A DNA stretch of 64,000 nucleotides, from contig JAJGOT010000016.1 in assembly GCA_022457155.1 (NCBI GenBank), positions 535,001-599,000 on the forward strand. The letters are read 5' to 3'. The notes beneath the pieces are model-generated. The model was given only the letters and a program-made list of their open reading frames with translations. It did not search any database and had not been told where the DNA came from. Position 1 is the first letter of the stretch; each line of letters opens with the position of its first letter. The translations under genes were made by a program, and so were the position numbers. Source of the DNA: Cladopsammia gracilis. Its lineage: Eukaryota > Cnidaria > Anthozoa > Scleractinia > Dendrophylliidae. This document shows, one piece after another, positions 60,600 to 64,000 of the stretch.

Positions 60600-60990
60600 T
60601 CATACGGTCTTCTACGGTTGAGTCTAAATGCTATAGATCAGAAGGAGGTCGGACACCTTAATGAGAATATATAACGGAGTAACGGGTAACTGGTTAGCTT
60701 CAGCTAACAGTTGAGGTTAGGTTAGCAGTTTATATAGATAAATTTAGGCCCAACCAACCCTTAGAAGCTAGGTGGTACGCTGGTACGGTAGGTTACGTAA
60801 GCCTAAGTCTAGCTGAGGACACAGGTTCAATCCCGAGTGGGGGTTTTAGATTTTCTTTTTTACACTTTTAAATGTTTAAAATCATCATTTGTTGAAAATA
60901 AAATTCGTCGTCGACATTACTTTACATAATTCGCAATAAGGTGTCGGACCTCCTTCTGAGCTATAGCAGGTAGACTCTACCGTCTTCCAT
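60600..60990. mobile_element. MITE-like element with terminal inverted repeats
   Basis: TIRs AGAAGGAGGTCGGACACCTTA and its complement TAAGGTGTCGGACCTCCTTC near 60,641 and 60,940, extended outward by TCTTCTACGGTTGAG/CTCTACCGTCTTCC. The interior has a B-box-like GGTTCAATCCCGAG but no coding frame. Confidence 0.75.
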
Positions 60991-61952
60991 ATAATGCTGT
61001 AAAGGAGACTACCCTTTTTCCATATATATATATTTATAATTCAACACATTGATACACTGCCCAAATATGGTAAAAAAGTTATCGATATGCGTTATGTCTA
61101 CATGACATATAACCAGCGATGGCGGTAATTTTCGCATTTTGAAGGAAAGTGAAAATGACTGCTGGCTGCAATTTCGTGTTTTGGGGCGAAAAAGTGCGTG
61201 AACTATTAGTTAAAAAAGGGAAAAGAAAGAAAAAAGAGAAGAAAAGAAAAGAGAAAAAGTATTGTTCACATGATTGGACAAAAAAGGCGCGAAATTTTCG
61301 CGTTGTCGCGGTCGCGGTACTGGTCGCAGTGTTTCTTGGCGTAGCTGAATGAAACCTGGTTCAAAGTTTGACCGCTCGACAAGGAGTGAATGAAGGAGCA
61401 CAATTTTCGTAAAATTCCTTTGGTAATCACCTCTGGAATATGATATAGGCTTGATGCTTCCTCAGAATAGTTTCTGATCTCGTCATTACGGCTGTAGGTG
61501 CTAAGAAACGAGCAAGTTTGTAAACAACATTGATCGACTCAGCTCGTACTTCGATGTTTGAAAATTTGGTGCTGATGGAAGGGAATAAAAAGCCAAATGA
61601 ACTACAGGTATGATGTTTTAACCGTTTCTTGTATCCTTTAGCTGTGAATTTTTGTAAGACATAGTCCACGCTGCAGTTCTTTCCGACTTTTCGCCGCTAT
61701 GCATGTTTAGGTTCGTAGCCGTGTGTTTGTTCAATTTGCTTTGATTCTGAATTGACCTTTTTAAGATACAAACCACACTTGTAACTAAGACATTCTATGC
61801 CATTTTACTGTGTTTTAATTCTGGTAGTCACTACTTTGTCCCGTTCTTTGAGTAGACGAAAGCTCTTCGTAGAAACTCTCAACTGATTGTGTACGATAAA
61901 TTAATTTTAGCTTGGCAAAAGTTTCGGCATTCACTGCTTGTTGTTTAAGAAA

Positions 61953-62270
61953 TGGCGCGAGGCAAAATATTGTTGTTAGCCTTTTTACTTAATGAAAGGT
62001 TGTATATCTCAATGAATTTTTTTCTTAAAACTTTGATTTGTTATCAATGTGTTGAATTACAAAACAGTGATAGTGTTCAAGCTTGCACAATATTGACAAA
62101 GGCGCCACTTTCATTCATGAACTGTGTGATGTTGCAAGTTTCGCGCGGTAAAATATATGTAAGCCTTTTTAAAATAAAAGGTTTGTCGGCGATATTTTTT
62201 CTTCAAACTGTGCTTTGTTATCAATGTGTTGAATTATAAAACTATTATAGCGCTCAAGCTTGCGTGATAT
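61953..62270. repeat. Tandem repeat, about 190-base period, two copies
   Basis: TTTGTTATCAATGTGTTGAA occurs in both units (about 62,036 and 62,214), each preceded by CGCG and TAAGCCTTTTT-type motifs. The open frame at 61,952-62,239 only spans this repeat. Confidence 0.65.
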
Positions 62271-62352
62271 CCCCTAATTTTAGCCGACTCGGCCTACGGC
62301 CTCGTCGGCTAAGTATTAGGCGATATCACGCGCGCTTTCGCGCTATAATAGT

Positions 62353-62354
<2 letters not shown>
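62238..62354. mobile_element. Fold-back element
   Basis: Ends CTATTATAGCGC and GCGCTATAATAG; inner CGTGATATC/GATATCACG and GCCGACTCGGCC around CCTACGG. Adjoins the (TA)n array. Confidence 0.8.
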
Positions 62355-62357
<3 letters not shown>

Positions 62358-62410
<53 letters not shown>

Positions 62411-62415
62411 TTTTT
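62358..62415. repeat. (TA)n then poly-T
   Basis: About 36 bases of TA repeats followed by some 20 T. Simple sequence. Confidence 0.95.
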
Positions 62416-62455
62416 ACAGAATGCTTACAATAATTAATATATCCATCTGACTCAC

Positions 62456-62645
62456 CTTGTTAGACTCATTAAAAGCTGGCATTTGGGAGTACATCTCATT
62501 TCCGTCTTGTATGTCAAGGCCAAAATCTATTGCGACCATCTGCGATTCATAAGGAGGGGGTTCCTCATACACGACACCGCTATCAATTCCGCGTTTGGTC
62601 TGCGCGTTAGGGTTGGATTCCTTTTCTTTTTTCGAACGACGAGCC
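62456..62645 (-). CDS. Exon with PPPY motif (probable cytoplasmic tail)
   Basis: 190 nt with TTTTTCACAG acceptor and GTGAGT donor, phase 2 to 0. Reads ARRSKKEKESNPNAQTK, RGIDSGVVYEEPPPYES, then an acidic stretch (IDFGLDIQDGNEMYSQ) and NESNK. The basic RARRSKKEK patch could follow a membrane helix, and PPPY is a ligand of WW domains such as those of Nedd4-type ubiquitin ligases. Upstream exons are not found between 62,646 and 64,000. Family unknown. Confidence 0.65.
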
Positions 62646-64000
62646 CTGTGAAAAATCAATAGTATTTGTTTCATATACATACACCGATTTATTAAGGAGG
62701 TATTATTAGACATTTTGGGTTTGACGATAGAGACTTTTTACGATATAAAGGAAAGCAAATGTAAATTATATTACGTACAGGGAGGGGGTGTTTGCAACCC
62801 CTCCGCCCTCTTGGGGTTTCGCGGTGTTACAATATTTCGAAAATATTTTCCCTTAATAGATAGCCTGTGATGTGCTCTATAAGATAAGATACATATTATG
62901 GGTTATGGCGCTGCTGGTGATCTATTACGTCATCAAAAATCCATTTTGGATTTAACAAAAAAATCAAATTTATCGAAAAATGCGGAATTTGAAAATAATA
63001 TTTTTTGTTACTGTTGTAAAATATGATACAATTAAACAAATGACTGTTTTTGGAAGCCTTTTATATGTTGTTGTTTTTTCACTAAAAAGGTGAAAAATGG
63101 TTTGACCTCATGCTACTTTTAACGTCCTATCTCGTTACCAAACCAACAAATTCTTCGCAAACTTTGCCAGAATGTGACAGAAATTAACGAACAGCTACTG
63201 AAGACGAAATGTGCTAACAATAAATGCTTTCGAAAACATTAATTTGGTTATCAAACCTGTATCGACGACAAAGGCACATAGATCCAGAGATGATCAAGCA
63301 ACCAAACAACGCTATTGGAATTGCTATTAAAGATAGAATACATGTAGTTCATAATCAGAAAAAACGGAAAAAGTCACACTTTGCAATGTTCCGTTGGAAT
63401 TATAAACCTGAGATTGAAGAATACTTTCGGTTTTTTTTTATGTTGCTTTGAATTTTGGCATAATGAAGAAGATACCAAACACATAGTAGTTAGCTAGTAT
63501 ATACCTGATCAGTGTATAGTGCTTTTCTGTGCCCTCCGCGCTCGGATTGGCTACTCAACCTCGGAATAGTATACAGACAGAAGCAGACAGAAGGCAAAGC
63601 ATGTAAAACGTTTCAAGGAATATGAAAGATAATAATACAAGCTCAGAATGCATGATAAACCCAACTCTAAAATCAAAGAGATTTTAAGAGATTCCCGGTT
63701 TTGAAGAGCAGCTGTACTTCCGTGATTTAGTTTACGATTGTCGCACGAGAGGGTATTGGAGAGTCTGAACACGTTTAACGCTTACCTAAGAGCAGTGTTT
63801 CTTTCAATGGCGTCTTGGCAAACGCTGCATCGTTTAAAACATCAGTGGACAATTTACGGACGTCTTGTCCTAGCAAATATAAAAGAACCAATTTCATATG
63901 ACATGCATTTACCATTTAAAATGTACCACCTTATTCAAAAACTGCAACGGTCTTCTCTGTAAGTTAAATGTGGGGGAGAGGAACGTAACAACTCTCCCAA
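62646..64000. other. Right end of window, no gene called
   Basis: Holds a copy of the dispersed repeat (62,775-63,225). Open frames at 63,224-63,451 and 63,738-63,962 (plus) show no domain and no clear splice context. They could be exons of an unseen gene. Confidence 0.5.
62775..63225. repeat. 0.6-kb dispersed repeat, copy 5
   Basis: Starts at GTACAGGGAGGGGGTGTTTG and keeps AGCCTGTGATGTGCTCTATA, TTACGTCATCAAAAATCC and CTATCTCGTTACCA in order. Confidence 0.65.

Noticed and set aside
61149..61352. Lysine-rich 67-codon plus-strand frame
   Set aside because: Purine-run translation (GKRKKKEKKRKE) without flanking gene structure.
61952..62239. 95-codon plus-strand frame
   Set aside because: Spans a two-copy tandem repeat; the similar halves reflect the repeat.

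Overview
The window looks like nuclear DNA from a cnidarian, most likely an anthozoan such as a reef-building coral. It is AT-rich and full of introns. It encodes modular secreted proteins built from vWA, EGF, WSC-like, F5/8-type C and fibronectin type II modules, and it carries a tRNA-derived SINE, a Tx1/L1-like LINE relic and many fold-back (palindromic) elements. The species call is inference; the genes and repeats are read from the sequence.

The left three quarters (1-46,704, minus strand) is, as I read it, a single giant gene that runs off the left edge. I can place 49 coding exons. A signal-peptide exon (46,614-46,704) is followed by vWA, EGF, a WSC-like module, two three-exon F5/8C-like modules and an FN2 module, then a long rod of eleven more vWA exons separated by one to three EGF exons each. 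Nearly every exon begins and ends in phase 1, so modules can be duplicated, lost or skipped without changing the reading frame. Inside the rod, an eight-exon block has been duplicated in tandem with its introns (copy A 4,463-11,692; copy B 11,694-18,500). The left breakpoint lies in one arm of a fold-back element, and copy B carries a one-base frameshift in one EGF exon.

About 1.8 kb from this gene's start, and divergent from it, lies a second secreted-protein gene on the plus strand (48,487-57,678, six exons, 575 codons plus stop). It joins a vWA domain to a tyrosinase-like domain. Several of the copper-ligand histidines are replaced, so the tyrosinase part is probably a pseudoenzyme used for binding rather than catalysis. 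Its 5.3-kb first intron holds a dead LINE, a cluster of ETS-like motifs and other repeats. The shared upstream region suggests the two vWA genes could be co-regulated, and the products could meet in the extracellular matrix (inference).

The right end (57.7-64 kb) is mostly repeats: fold-back elements, a SINE, a MITE-like element and a copy of a 0.6-kb dispersed repeat. One convincing minus-strand exon (62,456-62,645) encodes a basic then acidic segment with a PPPY motif, probably the cytoplasmic tail of a membrane protein whose other exons lie mainly beyond the window.
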